From contig JASLBL010000669.1 in assembly GCA_030146615.1 (NCBI GenBank), positions 1 to 48,347 of the forward strand: a DNA stretch of 48,347 nt. The letters are read 5' to 3'. How positions within the stretch are numbered: the stretch's first letter is position 1; the number at the start of each line of letters is the position of its first letter. This stretch comes from Actinomycetes bacterium. GTDB lineage: Bacteria > Actinomycetota > CALGFH01. Made by a program: the position numbers and the translations under genes. The notes under the pieces were generated by a model. That model saw only the letters and a list, made by a program, of their open reading frames with translations, was not told where the DNA came from and did not search any database. Below, one piece after another: positions 8,142 through 17,010 of the stretch.

Positions 8142-8258
8142 CTAGTCACTCCGGAGGCCGGTGGTCGACTCCTCGTCTTCGGGGCGCTTGATGCGAAGGA
8201 CGAGCACGGTCGCTCCCAGCAGGAGCACCGTCGCGGCCAGCAGGCCGATCTCGAGCAT
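8142..8258 (-). CDS. Putative 38-aa single-pass membrane protein
   Basis: A short frame reads MLEIGLLAATVLLLGATVLV, then a positively charged stop-transfer stretch (LRIKRPEDEE) and ends at 8142. The hydrophobic core is long enough for one membrane helix, with the basic side predicted inside. Nearly every third codon position is G or C, as in real genes here. No clear SD precedes ATG 8258, and GTG 8261 is an alternative start. No family is recognised, so this is a candidate only. Confidence 0.45.
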   Translation of the reverse strand: MLEIGLLAATVLLLGATVLVLRIKRPEDEESTTGLRSD

Positions 8259-8467
8259 CACGTCCCGGAACTCGGCGGTCCCCGAGCAGCGCCGCGATCC
8301 CCGATCGATCCCGGCGCTGGCGATTAGCGCCTCTAGGCCTCACAGAGCGTGATCGTTCACGAACAAGATGGCCTTGTCCACCTGCGCCGGCGCCATCAAC
8401 TACCGGCAAGTGATGGCAGACGGCGGCACCTACCTGGACGGCCGACACCCTCTCCGGGTTCGCCGGC

Positions 8468-9760
8468 TTACGGCCGCGTGAGGAAGAGTCGGCGCTCCAT
8501 CTTGAGGTGCGGTGCCCACTCGAGCCGGCTTGCGCTGGCGAAGTGGAGGTACGCGCGTAGCGCGGTTTGCATCGCGTCGACGAAGCCCTCGACGCGGCGC
8601 GGGTCGAAGCTGTCTTCCCACCAGAGGTCGAGAACGCGCACAAGTCCTTCATCGCGGTCGATCCGGGGTTCGATCCGGCCGACGAGCCGGTCACGGAAGA
8701 GGATCGGCAGCACGTACCAGCCCCAGCGCCGTTTGGCCGGCGGGACGAAGAGCTCCCACACGTAGTCGAAGCCGAACAAGGACCCGAGGAGGCCTCGGTC
8801 CCAGACCAACGGATCGAACGGTGGGAGGAATGCGACGGAGAGCGGTGGCTCGGGCGGTGCTTTGAGCAGCTCGACCTCCTCGCGCAGGACGAAGCGTTTG
8901 CCGCGCACGCCCTCGACCGTAACGGGAACGAGCTCGCCCTCCTCGATAAGCTCCTCGCGCAGCGCGGTCCGACCCGGGTGCTCCGGTCGCTCCGTGTCCG
9001 GCTTCGCCGGGCCAAGGCCGCCGAAGATGTCGCCTCCGCCGCCGATGCCCAGAAGACCGTGCGCGCGGTACCGCGACAGGAGCTTGTGTCGGACCTGTTC
9101 CCTCAGCGGGACCTTGCGCGCGACGATGTCGGGAGGCAGCAGTCGCTCGATCAGGTCGTAGTAGCGGCGGTTGCCGTCCCGTCGAGTGAGACCGAGCACT
9201 CCGGTCGCGGCGTACGCCTCGAGCACCGCGCGCACGACGTTCGTGGGAGCGCCGAACCAGTCGACCAGCGACCCGCGCCGACGCTCGAAGTCGAGTGCGG
9301 AGCGTGGGCCCTCGGCGCGGATCCGCTCGAGCACGTGCTCGGCGACGTCAGCCTGCTCGGCGAGGAGGCGCGGCGAACTCACGCTCAGGTTCGCGCGGAA
9401 CCACGGGAAGTCGCTCATGAGGATGAGCGAAAGACCCTTGTTGTACGCCTCGAATAGCTCGCGCCGCTCGTAGAGAGCGGCGCACCAGGCGGGGTCGTAG
9501 CCGGCGACCCGCGCGTGGAGCACCAGATCGTGGTTGCGCCCCGCGACCGACAGCGGGTCGAACTGGATCGAACCGAGCCGACGGAAGGTCTCGAGCACCC
9601 CGTCGGGCCCACCCTCGACCGAACGCGCGGGCGCGAGCATCTGCCGGGTGACGAGGAAACGCCGTGCAGTGTCGGCGGCAACGTCCTTGGGCGTGACGCT
9701 ACGCGACCGCGCAGCATCCCGCCTCGCACCACACCGGTCCAGGTCGTCGTCTCGAGGCAC
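8468..9760 (-). CDS. AlkZ/YcaQ-like DNA glycosylase (winged helix)
   Basis: About 430 residues of the HTH_42/AlkZ-like family. Key segments are RLGSIQFDPL (Q-x-D motif at about residues 66-68, equivalent to the catalytic QxQ/QxD of AlkZ), RNHDLVLHARV, and the conserved C-terminal block PFDPLVWDR...LFGFDYVWELFVPPAKRRWGWYVLPIL...RIEPR. AlkZ enzymes unhook interstrand crosslinks and excise alkylated bases. Start is uncertain: GTG 9760 is used, TTG 9763 is possible, and the first 25 residues are Arg-rich and not conserved. It stands alone. Confidence 0.88.
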   Translation of the reverse strand: MPRDDDLDRCGARRDAARSRSVTPKDVAADTARRFLVTRQMLAPARSVEGGPDGVLETFRRLGSIQFDPLSVAGRNHDLVLHARVAGYDPAWCAALYERRELFEAYNKGLSLILMSDFPWFRANLSVSSPRLLAEQADVAEHVLERIRAEGPRSALDFERRRGSLVDWFGAPTNVVRAVLEAYAATGVLGLTRRDGNRRYYDLIERLLPPDIVARKVPLREQVRHKLLSRYRAHGLLGIGGGGDIFGGLGPAKPDTERPEHPGRTALREELIEEGELVPVTVEGVRGKRFVLREEVELLKAPPEPPLSVAFLPPFDPLVWDRGLLGSLFGFDYVWELFVPPAKRRWGWYVLPILFRDRLVGRIEPRIDRDEGLVRVLDLWWEDSFDPRRVEGFVDAMQTALRAYLHFASASRLEWAPHLKMERRLFLTRP

Positions 9761-9957
9761 CAACTCGTCTGGCCACGAGGCATGGTCACTCGAACCGAGG
9801 TTGTCGCTGCGGTACTGGATAGTGTTGACAGCTCCCGTGCTACCCGAGCTGAGGCTCCCGATTTTGTTCGCCGGCGCCGACTAACCGACGCGCCATCTCC
9901 GGCGGGTTGCAGCTCTACCTTGGCGGCGGCCAGATGATCCAGTACGGTCGAACCGCC

Positions 9958-10332
9958 ATGTGGAGGCGGCGGCGGCACACGGCCACTAGGGCGTTCCTGG
10001 TGCTCGCCATGGTGCTTGCATCGCTGTGGGCGGGCGAACTCGTCTCCTCGGCCGCGGGCAGCTCCGCGGACCTGTTGGCCGCGAGCCACTCACTGCCAGG
10101 TGTCGAGCCGGCCGCCCCGCCGGACCGGATCCCAGCACTGCGCCCCCCGGTCCAGCGCTCGACCCAGAGCGGACGTCTGGTTCCGGTACTGCTCGGCATG
10201 CTGGCCGCCGCATTCACTGTTGTGCACGGGGTAGGCGCGGGACGGCTTCGGTCCGGCTTGGCTGCGGCCCGGTCGCTAGTTCGGCTCATCCAACTTGAGG
10301 CTCGGGCACCGCCCGCCCTCCAGTCGGCCTGA
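9958..10332 (+). CDS. Small membrane protein, two predicted helices
   Basis: A 124-residue protein of unknown family. A basic start (MWRRRRHTATRAF) leads into a hydrophobic segment at about residues 12-33 that could be a signal anchor; a Pro-rich outer stretch follows, then a second hydrophobic segment (VPVLLGMLAAAFTVVHGVG, about residues 75-95). The end is basic and amphipathic. Start taken at ATG 9958; ATG 9934 is in frame but gives an unlikely lead. No strong SD for either. An 8-bp hairpin follows the stop. Confidence 0.6.
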   Translation: MWRRRRHTATRAFLVLAMVLASLWAGELVSSAAGSSADLLAASHSLPGVEPAAPPDRIPALRPPVQRSTQSGRLVPVLLGMLAAAFTVVHGVGAGRLRSGLAAARSLVRLIQLEARAPPALQSA

Positions 10333-10339
10333 CCGCCGT

Positions 10340-10365
10340 CCCACGCCCTGCCTCACCGGCGTGGG
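10340..10365 (+). terminator. Hairpin terminator
   Basis: A perfect 8-bp inverted repeat (CCCACGCC / GGCGTGGG, loop 10) starts seven bases after the stop at 10332. Confidence 0.55.
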
Positions 10366-10634
10366 CTGATGCTGGAGGTTCCAGGTCGGTCACGTCACTT
10401 GGGTGGCGTGTTGCTGTCGTGTTGCTGCTGGTCGGTGGGCCAGCTGGAACGCGACCCAAGCAGCGCGAGCAGCCCGCCCGTCGCAGTAAAGGGCGGCGAC
10501 GATGACCAGCTCGACTCGACAACCCAGGCGTGCGGAGGAGCCAGCGATGATCGCGTCCATCCACCACCCGAAGGCTGGCAGCGGGGCCGGCGGCATGCCG
10601 CGCCGCCCAAGCCGCCATGAGCAGGGAGCCGGGC

Positions 10635-11048
10635 ATGAACACGCGACTGGATGACCCGACCACCATCACCGACCCAATGGTTCGAGGGGTCGTCATCGTC
10701 ACCGCGGTGATTACCACCCTCGGGGTGCTGGCGCTGATCCGCGCCGCCGTCGGCGGCGCCGTCGACCATGTGACGGTGCGAGTTGACAACCAGGCGGGGT
10801 TGGCCATCCAGATCGACGTGCTGGACGCCTCGGGCGACCGGGTTGGGCTGGGCGAAGCCGAGGCCAAGAGCCTGACCAGCTTTCAGGAGGTCCCCGACGT
10901 CGGCGAGCGCTGGACGCTGGTTGCCGCCTACGGCGGTCAGGAGGTCCACCGCCAGACCCTAGCGAGAACCACCTTGGCCGCCGGCAACTGGAGGATCGTC
11001 ATCCCTGCCGATGCGACCCGTCCGCTGGAGCAGGCCGGATTCCAGTGA
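10635..11048 (+). CDS. Membrane-anchored protein of unknown function (137 aa)
   Basis: An N-terminal cytoplasmic tail of about 18 residues, one membrane helix (about residues 20-42, VVIVTAVITTLGVLALIRAAV), then a 90-residue outer domain that looks beta-rich (VTVRVDNQAGLAIQIDVLD...WTLVAAYGGQEV...WRIVIPADA), possibly an Ig-like fold. Start at ATG 10635, supported by GGGAG six bases upstream. Its stop overlaps the GTG start of the next gene by four bases. Confidence 0.72.
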   Translation: MNTRLDDPTTITDPMVRGVVIVTAVITTLGVLALIRAAVGGAVDHVTVRVDNQAGLAIQIDVLDASGDRVGLGEAEAKSLTSFQEVPDVGERWTLVAAYGGQEVHRQTLARTTLAAGNWRIVIPADATRPLEQAGFQ

Positions 11049-11308
11049 GCAAAGGGGGTCGTGTCGTGGTGAGGTCGTCCCATGCTGGAGGCATTGAAGG
11101 CCATCAATGGCGCCGTCACCGCACCTCCGGAACCGGCCTGCCCTGTCGCATCCTGTGCGAATGCGGCTGGACCTCAACCGCCGGACCCGAGACCTCGGTG
11201 CTGCTGGAGCTCAAGGGCCACCTGGAGGACAGCCTCCACAACCGGGCACGGCTGCTCCGAACCCGAGGCCAACCTCCGGCCCAATCCCCGACCACGCGCT
11301 CCACCTAG
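11045..11308 (+). CDS. Small Cys-containing protein (87 aa)
   Basis: A GTG start overlaps the stop of the upstream gene (GTGA), arguing for coupling. The core GLPCRILCECGWTSTAGPETSVLLELKGHLEDSL has a Cys-x3-Cys-x-Cys cluster followed by an amphipathic helix, resembling a small metal-binding knuckle. The first 25 residues are basic. I do not recognise a named family. The product could be a shadow frame, but coupling and the ordered core argue for a real gene. Confidence 0.45.
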   Translation: MSKGGRVVVRSSHAGGIEGHQWRRHRTSGTGLPCRILCECGWTSTAGPETSVLLELKGHLEDSLHNRARLLRTRGQPPAQSPTTRST

Positions 11309-11347
11309 CCGGCGACACCGATGCATGGAGACGACAGGGGCGAGGAG

Positions 11348-11827
11348 ATGGAGATTCAGGAGACGACGCTGCCAGGCGTGGGGCGGCGCTACGACCTCAC
11401 CACCCAGCGGGGCAACCAACTCGGGGTGGTGTCCTACCGCAACGGCCGCCGCGACCTGCTGCTGTACGACGCCGACGACCCCGACACCTGTCGCGAGGTC
11501 ATCCGGCTCAGCAAGGAGGAGTCCGATGCCCTGGCCGATCTGCTGGGCGCGGCTCGCCTCACCGGACATCTGGCCGAGCTCCACCAGCACCTCGAGGGAC
11601 TCGCCATCTCCTGGCTGACCATCCGGGAGGACTCACCTTATGCGGAGGGCATGATCGCCGACACCCAGGCCCGCAGCCGCACTGGCGTCTCCATCGTGGC
11701 CGTGCTGCGGGGCCGGACGGCCTTCCCAGCCCCTGAGCCGAGCTTCGCCTTCCAGCCCGGCGATACCGCCGTGGTGGTCGGCACCCCGGCCGGGGTCCGG
11801 ACGCTGACCAGCCTCCTGGACGGCTGA
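11348..11827 (+). CDS. Cation:proton antiporter regulatory subunit (TrkA-C domain)
   Basis: A 159-residue protein matching the KhtT-type regulatory subunits in length and layout. The N-terminal domain (MEIQETTLPGVGRRYDL...GVVSYRNGRRDLLLYDADDPD) is followed by a TrkA-C domain (about residues 80-158) with SWLTIREDSPYAEGMIADTQ, GVSIVAVLRG and FQPGDTAVVVGTPAGVRTL. TrkA-C binds nucleotides such as c-di-AMP or ATP in relatives and gates a CPA2 antiporter. That partner is normally the next gene but is absent here; a decayed methyltransferase follows. Start ATG 11348 follows a GGGG-containing SD. Confidence 0.85.
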   Translation: MEIQETTLPGVGRRYDLTTQRGNQLGVVSYRNGRRDLLLYDADDPDTCREVIRLSKEESDALADLLGAARLTGHLAELHQHLEGLAISWLTIREDSPYAEGMIADTQARSRTGVSIVAVLRGRTAFPAPEPSFAFQPGDTAVVVGTPAGVRTLTSLLDG

Positions 11828-11833
11828 CCAGCC

Positions 11834-11985
11834 ATGGCCGCCTCCACCAGCCGGTTCGAACGGTGGGCGAGCAGCTACGAGGACAACACGCTGCAGCGTA
11901 CCTGTACGTTCCTGTCCACCAGACCGCCCTGCAGCTTGCCCTTCAACTGCTGCCCGACCCGCGGCGGGTCCTTGATGAGGTTGAA
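11834..11985 (+). pseudogene. SAM methyltransferase N-terminal stub (frameshifted, truncated)
   Basis: ATG 11834 opens SRFERWASSYEDNTLQR, then after one missing base near 11896 the adjacent frame continues YLYVPVHQTALQLALQLLPDPRRVLD. This is the start of a UbiE-like class I methyltransferase up to the strand just before the SAM-binding GxGxG. The expected VGCGTG is replaced by unrelated sequence at about 11975. About three quarters of the gene is missing. Up to 12178 nothing else coding is seen. Confidence 0.7.
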
Positions 11986-12178
11986 TGGTCAGGCGGGAGA
12001 AGGTCTCGTTCGCATCAGGCACCGTGCCGGTTGGCCGGCTACTGTTCCTCCCCGAACCGCGCACATCCAGGCGTTGACCGGGGCGACGCCACGACAGCCT
12101 CCAGATCACTAGCGACGCCCGGCCAGACACTCCTCGCCGGGTTCGTCGTCGATCAGGCTCTCTGCACGAAGTATCGGC

Positions 12179-13930
12179 CTACTCGAGCAGCCGGCCGGCA
12201 ACGCTCAGGTCGTCGGCAATGTCGACCCAGTTTTGCAGTTCGGATGGGACCGGCGGGACCGGGCGGGGAGCGAGCGTCAGCCGGCCGTCCGCGTCAACGC
12301 GGCTCTGGAAGTTCACCCCCAGGTCGGCGGCGACCTGGGGGAAGTCTCGGCGCTGATGGGCACCGCGACTCTCCTGGCGGGCCAGGGCGGCGAGCAGGGT
12401 CGCCTCAGCAGCGACCAGGGAGGCGCGCAGGTCCAGCGCATGCGCTAGGTCGGCGAACCCCTCCGAAGTGGGCCGCACGTCGACCTCGCGGGCCAGCTCC
12501 CCCAGCTCGGCGATCCGCTCCAGGCCACGCTGGAGCCCAGCCTGGTCGCGGACCACCCCGCAGGTCTCCCACATGGCATCGCGCAGGGCCCGCTGCAGGG
12601 GGCGGGCGAACTGGCGGCCAGGACGGATGAAGCTGGACAGCGCCTCGTCGGCGTCGCGGACCGTGCCGCGGTCCCGCAGCTGTAGGTCGCGGCTGGCCGA
12701 GTAGCTGGCGGCCGCCTCGCCGGCCCGGCGGCCGAACACCACCGTCTCGGCCAGGGAGTTGCCACCCAGCCGGTTGGCGCCGTGCAGTCCGGCGGTGACC
12801 TCGCCGGCCGCGTACAAACCGGCTACATCGGTGGCATGGGTCTCGGGGTCGACCACCACCCCACCCATCGAGTAGTGGGCCGTCGGGGCGACCTCCATGG
12901 GCTGCTGGGAGATGTCCAGCAGCTGGTACTCCAGAAACTGCCGGTACATCCGCGGCAGCTTCTCCAGGATGACGTCCTTGCCGAGGTGGCTGATGTCCAG
13001 GAACACCCCGCCGTTGGGGCCGCCGCGGCCCTCGGCGATCTCGGTGTAGTTGGCCAGCGCCACCCGGTCACGGGCCGACAGCTCCATCCGCTCGGGGTCG
13101 TAGCGGGCCATGAACCGCTCCCCCAGCGCGTTCTTGAGGTGGCCCCCTTCGCCGCGGACGGCCTCGGTGACCAGCGTCCCGGCGGCCTCCTCGGGCGCCA
13201 CCATCCCGGTCGGGTGGAACTGGACCAGCTCCATGTCCTGGAGCCGGCAGCCGGCCCGCAAGGCGAGGTACATGCCGTCGCCGGTGTTCTCGTCCCGCCG
13301 GGAGGACGACCGTCGCCAGATCCGGGTGTGGCCGCCGGCGGCCAGGACCACCGCATCGGCCAGGAACACGGTCCGCCCGCCGGTCTCCAGATCAAAGGCC
13401 AGGGCCCCGAAGCAGACTCCGTCGCTGACCAGCAGCTCTGACACGTACTGGTCGTCGGTCACGGTCAGGCCCAGCTCGGCCACCTTGGCCGCCAAGGTGC
13501 GCAGGATCGCCCGGCCGGTCCAGTCGCCGGCATAGCAGGTCCGCCGCCACCGGTGGGCGCCGAAGAACCGCTGATCCAGCTGGCCATCTGGGGTGCGCGC
13601 GAACGGCGCCCCCCAGTCGGCCAGCTCCAGCACCGCCGCCGGGGCCTCCCTGGCCAACAACTCGACCACCCGCGGGTCGGCCAGGAAGTAGCCGTCCCGC
13701 AGGGTGTCGGCGAAATGCTGCTGCCAGGAGTCTTGGGGGTCAACCGTGCCGAGGGCGGCGTTGATCCCACCAGCCGCCAGCACCGTGTGGGCGTCGTCGC
13801 GGCGACGCTTGCCGATCACCACGACCTCGCGGCCGGCCTGGTGGGCCGCGATGGCGGCCCGCAGCCCGGCCGCCCCCGTGCCGATCACCAGCACATTGGC
13901 GACGTTAGTGCGAAGCGATGAACCAGGCAT
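12179..13930 (-). CDS. FAD-dependent fumarate reductase/succinate dehydrogenase flavoprotein-like
   Basis: A 583-residue flavoprotein of the SdhA/FrdA/NadB family. It has the dinucleotide-binding GTGAAG (residues 17-22), the FAD-contact GGINAALG, the substrate-domain HPTGMVAPEEAAGTLVTE and RGEGG motifs, SARDRVA, HYSMGGV and the C-terminal AAGEVTAGLHGANRLGGNSL. The C-terminal helical domain is complete. Subunits B and C of a respiratory complex are absent, so it may act alone, as a soluble fumarate reductase or L-aspartate oxidase; the loop around FGAHRWRRTCYAGDWTG does not settle which. ATG 13930 has no strong SD. Confidence 0.88.
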   Translation of the reverse strand: MPGSSLRTNVANVLVIGTGAAGLRAAIAAHQAGREVVVIGKRRRDDAHTVLAAGGINAALGTVDPQDSWQQHFADTLRDGYFLADPRVVELLAREAPAAVLELADWGAPFARTPDGQLDQRFFGAHRWRRTCYAGDWTGRAILRTLAAKVAELGLTVTDDQYVSELLVSDGVCFGALAFDLETGGRTVFLADAVVLAAGGHTRIWRRSSSRRDENTGDGMYLALRAGCRLQDMELVQFHPTGMVAPEEAAGTLVTEAVRGEGGHLKNALGERFMARYDPERMELSARDRVALANYTEIAEGRGGPNGGVFLDISHLGKDVILEKLPRMYRQFLEYQLLDISQQPMEVAPTAHYSMGGVVVDPETHATDVAGLYAAGEVTAGLHGANRLGGNSLAETVVFGRRAGEAAASYSASRDLQLRDRGTVRDADEALSSFIRPGRQFARPLQRALRDAMWETCGVVRDQAGLQRGLERIAELGELAREVDVRPTSEGFADLAHALDLRASLVAAEATLLAALARQESRGAHQRRDFPQVAADLGVNFQSRVDADGRLTLAPRPVPPVPSELQNWVDIADDLSVAGRLLE

Positions 13931-14442
13931 CTACATGGCCTCTGGGACTGGCAGGCGGCCGAGCGCCGAACCCGCGTGCTCGTCCAGGATGCACCCGGCA
14001 CCGCCGGCCCGCGACCCTGACAGGGCCCAGCTGGCGCTGGCGTGGTGTTTGGCGTCGCACGCTTGACCCGACGACATCGGCGCGCGACCGGGTGCTTCTG
14101 GATGATCGGTACGTGGTCGATGCGGTTGGGCTGCCGCCGAGGTAGCGGGAGGGGCGTCGCGCAGGGTGTGGGCGGCGGTCTGCCCTGCCCTTGGAACCGG
14201 GGACGGTGGACACCGTCGCACGCCGAGAGACCGCCGGGGGCAGGGCCCGAACCCGCGCCGCGGCCAATCGATGAGCACTGCATCTGGCACGCGGAGGAAC
14301 AGCTCATCCCGACGCCGTAGGGTGGTCGCCGCCCGAACGGTCGGGTCGCAGGCACTGGGAGACGCAAGTGGCGGACAGCCGGGCACCTCGCGATGAGTTC
14401 GTGAGCGTCCGCCCGTCTCATCGGCAGAACACAGGAGGCGAC
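13931..14442. other. Intergenic region, no gene seen
   Basis: About 500 bases between the divergent flavoprotein and reductase genes. Frames on both strands are Arg/Pro-rich shadows. It must hold the two promoters, but I see no convincing boxes. Confidence 0.4.
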
Positions 14443-15006
14443 ATGGGCAGCGTGGTCATCGACATGAGCATGTCGTTGGACGGCTACATCGCGGCGCCCA
14501 ATGACAATCCGGAGCAGGGACTGGGCGAGGAGGGGATGCGGCTCCACAACTGGGCGTTCGAGGATCCCTCGGTGTTCGAGCGGGTGTCCGGCAACCTGGT
14601 CGAGGAAACGGGCGCCGTGATCATGGGTCGCCGGTCGTACGACAACTCGATCGAGGCGTGGGGTGGCAAGGGCCCATTGGGCGACGTGCCGTGCTTCGTG
14701 GTCACCCACACGCCGCCCGCGAGTTCGGACCCGGTCTTCACGTTCGTTACCGACGGGATCGAGACTGCGCTCGCGAGGGCCCAGGAGGTCGCCGCCGAGA
14801 AGCGGATCGGGCTGATGGGCGCGAACATCGACCAGCAATTCCTCGCCGCGGGGCTGGTGGACGAGATCAGGATCCACCTGATCAATGTCCTGCTCGGCGG
14901 GGGCCGTCGGCTGTTCGACCAGCTCCCCGAGCGAATCGAGCTGGAACAGACCGGGCTCAGCCAGACCGACGGCGTGACACATCTCGAATACCGCGTCGTC
15001 CGGTAG
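14443..15006 (+). CDS. Dihydrofolate-reductase-fold protein (RibD C-terminal domain)
   Basis: A 187-residue protein of the RibD_C/DHFR-like family. The start VVIDMSMSLDGYIAAPND is the family hallmark, followed by GAVIMGRRSYD, CFVVTHTPP, and the NADPH-binding IGLMGANIDQQFLAAGLVDEIRIHLINVLLGGGRRLF. Likely an NADPH-dependent reductase; substrates of stand-alone members are mostly unknown. ATG 14443 has AGGAGG four to five bases upstream, whereas the earlier in-frame GTG at 14368 lacks one. Confidence 0.92.
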   Translation: MGSVVIDMSMSLDGYIAAPNDNPEQGLGEEGMRLHNWAFEDPSVFERVSGNLVEETGAVIMGRRSYDNSIEAWGGKGPLGDVPCFVVTHTPPASSDPVFTFVTDGIETALARAQEVAAEKRIGLMGANIDQQFLAAGLVDEIRIHLINVLLGGGRRLFDQLPERIELEQTGLSQTDGVTHLEYRVVR

Positions 15007-15141
15007 CGCTTCCAGCGAGGAGAGCCCCGTCCAGGCGACGGGATGGACGTCAGCCGTCAGGAGCGCGCACGCTCGAGCCCACCACGGTCGGTCGGTGCTC
15101 CGTGCGCCGGGAGCACGCCCGGGCGCGCCAGGCGGGAACCA

Positions 15142-15622
15142 CGATCGCCGATCCGAAAGGCGTACCTGACGACGGCGGTGACGCGGCTGGGAATCAACTA
15201 CCTGAGTTCGGCGCGGCTACGGCGGGAGACGTACGTGGGGGACTGGCTGCCCGAGCCGGTCGTCATGCCCGCCGACGAGCCGGGGCCGGCTGAGCACGCC
15301 GAGCTGGCCGACTCGCTGTCGATGGCGTTCCTCGTGCTGCTGGAGACCCTCTCGCCGGTGGAGCGGGCGGTGTTCATGCTGCGCGAGGTGTGAGGAACTC
15401 GCCCGCAGGTTCTTCGAGGCCGTCGCGGGCGGCGACATGGACGCGCTGCTCGGCATGCTCACGCCCGACGTGCGCCGTGATGTACGACGCCGAAGGGCGC
15501 GTGGTCAGCGTGGTCGAGCTCGACGTCGCCGACGGCGTGGTCCAGGCGATCCGCTCTGTCGTCAATCCCGACAAGCATGGTCATATCGGGCCGGTGTCTG
15601 ATGTGGCGCGACTGCCGGAGGA
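15142..15622 (+). pseudogene. SigJ-like ECF sigma factor, decayed
   Basis: Three pieces in successive frames belong to one SigJ-type (SnoaL-tailed) sigma factor. Frame 1 (to 15393) has AYLTTAVTRLGINYLSSARLRRETYVGDWLPEPV and MAFLVLLETLSPVERAVFMLREV, then a stop. Frame 2 (from 15395) has ELARRFFEAVAGGDMDALLGMLTPDV. Frame 3 has DAEGRVVSVVELDVADGVVQ and AIRSVVNPDK. Missing are sigma region 2, the helix-turn-helix of region 4, and part of the SnoaL domain. The stop and frame changes show it is dead. Confidence 0.8.
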
Positions 15623-15769
15623 AGTTGTAGCCCCAGTGGTGGAAGGCCGCTCAGCTAGCGGACGCCAGAAGGGCGACACGGTGCAGCCTGCGGCGTTGTT
15701 GAGGCCTTGGCGCTGGCAGATTGCTGGCAACGACGCGGCACCGCAGAACCGCCTCGGCACCCGGTCGGC

Positions 15770-16585
15770 TCACCAGCCGTAGCCATCCAGGACCGCCTCG
15801 ATCCGGGGCACGTACCGGTCGGGCCCGAAGTGGCGGATGTTGTTGAGGAACTTGTGCAGCTGGAGCGCGGGGCGGCGCTGCTCATAGCCCGGATCGGGCG
15901 GCCACGCCTCCAGGTAGGCGTCCAGCAACTCGGCCGGGAGGCTGTTGGACAGCTGCATGTACGCCAACTCCAGCTCCCGGTCGGCGAACGACACCGCCGG
16001 GTCGACCAGCCAGCGCCCCTGGACCACGTTGGCGGCCCACAGGTCCCCATGGGTCAGCGACGCCGGCGGCCGCGGCCGCAACAGCGCCGGCAGCGGACCC
16101 TCACAGGCCCGCTCCAGCCGCCGCCGCAGCGGCGCCGGGACCGTCGGATCGGCCAAGTGGACCCCCAGCCGGCACTCCACATAGAAGCTCGGCCAGTCCT
16201 CGCTCCAGCGGTTGGGCTGGATGGTCATGCCCTGGAAGTTGTCCCGATGCCAGCCGAAACGGTCCCCGGTCGTCTGATGCAGGCGGGCGATGGCCCGCCC
16301 CAGCGCCGGCCAGTCCGGCGGGCCGCCGACGCATTCGAGCACCAGGACCTGGCCGGCGACCCCGAGCACGGCCGGCACCGGAGCCCCGGCGGCGGCCAGC
16401 GCCGCCAGCCCGTCGGCCTCCACCTCGGCCGGATACGGGCAGCGCTTGACCACCACCTCCCGCCCGTCAGCCAGCCGACCCCGGAGGGTGCTGCAGATGA
16501 AGCCGCCCTTCAGCGGCTGGGAGGAGACCAGCCGGGGCAGCCCGAGCGGCCAGTCGACACCAACACCCCCGCCTTGGTTGCCCAT
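15770..16585 (-). CDS. Fructosamine-kinase/aminoglycoside-phosphotransferase family protein
   Basis: A 271-residue kinase-fold protein. Landmarks are GREVVVKRCPYP (ATP-binding Lys), the family-specific GDRFGWHRDNFQGMTIQPNRW, LTHGDLWAANVV (catalytic Asp), LVDPAVSFADRELELAYM (metal-binding Asp) and LHKFLNNIRHFG. Fructosamine kinases phosphorylate glycated amines or proteins, leading to deglycation. Start ATG 16585 has AAGGAG seven bases upstream; the longer reading from 16612 lacks an SD. Confidence 0.88.
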   Translation of the reverse strand: MGNQGGGVGVDWPLGLPRLVSSQPLKGGFICSTLRGRLADGREVVVKRCPYPAEVEADGLAALAAAGAPVPAVLGVAGQVLVLECVGGPPDWPALGRAIARLHQTTGDRFGWHRDNFQGMTIQPNRWSEDWPSFYVECRLGVHLADPTVPAPLRRRLERACEGPLPALLRPRPPASLTHGDLWAANVVQGRWLVDPAVSFADRELELAYMQLSNSLPAELLDAYLEAWPPDPGYEQRRPALQLHKFLNNIRHFGPDRYVPRIEAVLDGYGW

Positions 16586-17010
16586 CAGGAAGCTCCTTCG
16601 CCTCAGGTTCAAGCTGGAGTCAGCCGGGCCGGTCGAGCCCGCGGAAATCGAACCGGCGACCCATCCTTACCATCGATGCGCCGGTAGTTCACAACGCCAG
16701 CCAGCACGCAACGAGCCCACACAACTGTGCAGGTGAGAGCCGCTGTCGAGAGGTGGTGGTGGGGCGGAGTGAGGCTATGCGTGGCGCAGTTCCGGCAATC
16801 TCTGGCAACGCACCGCTTCGTCTCGGCCTTGCGCCGCAAGACAGCATGGGGAGGGATGCTCTGGCTGCTCGAGAAGCAGCCGTGGTTGATCCCTGGGCCA
16901 GATTGCCACCCGATCGGTTCTGTGGTCGCCAGCTCCCGATCCCAAGCCACCAGCGTCCATCATGGCCATCCGGCAGTCACTCGATCCGGAGACCACTAGG
17001 GAGGAAGGGC
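16586..17010. other. Intergenic region with possible tRNA-like remnant
   Basis: No gene is credible. On the minus strand at about 16632-16685, a stretch containing GTTCGATT with flanking partial complement resembles the 3' half of a tRNA (T-arm and acceptor). No matching 5' half or anticodon arm is present, so it is at best a relic. Confidence 0.3.

Noticed and set aside
16632..16685. tRNA-like 3' half on the minus strand near the fructosamine-kinase gene
   Set aside because: GTTCGATT and an acceptor-like end are present, but the T-stem pairs poorly and there is no 5' acceptor, D-arm or anticodon arm in the right place.
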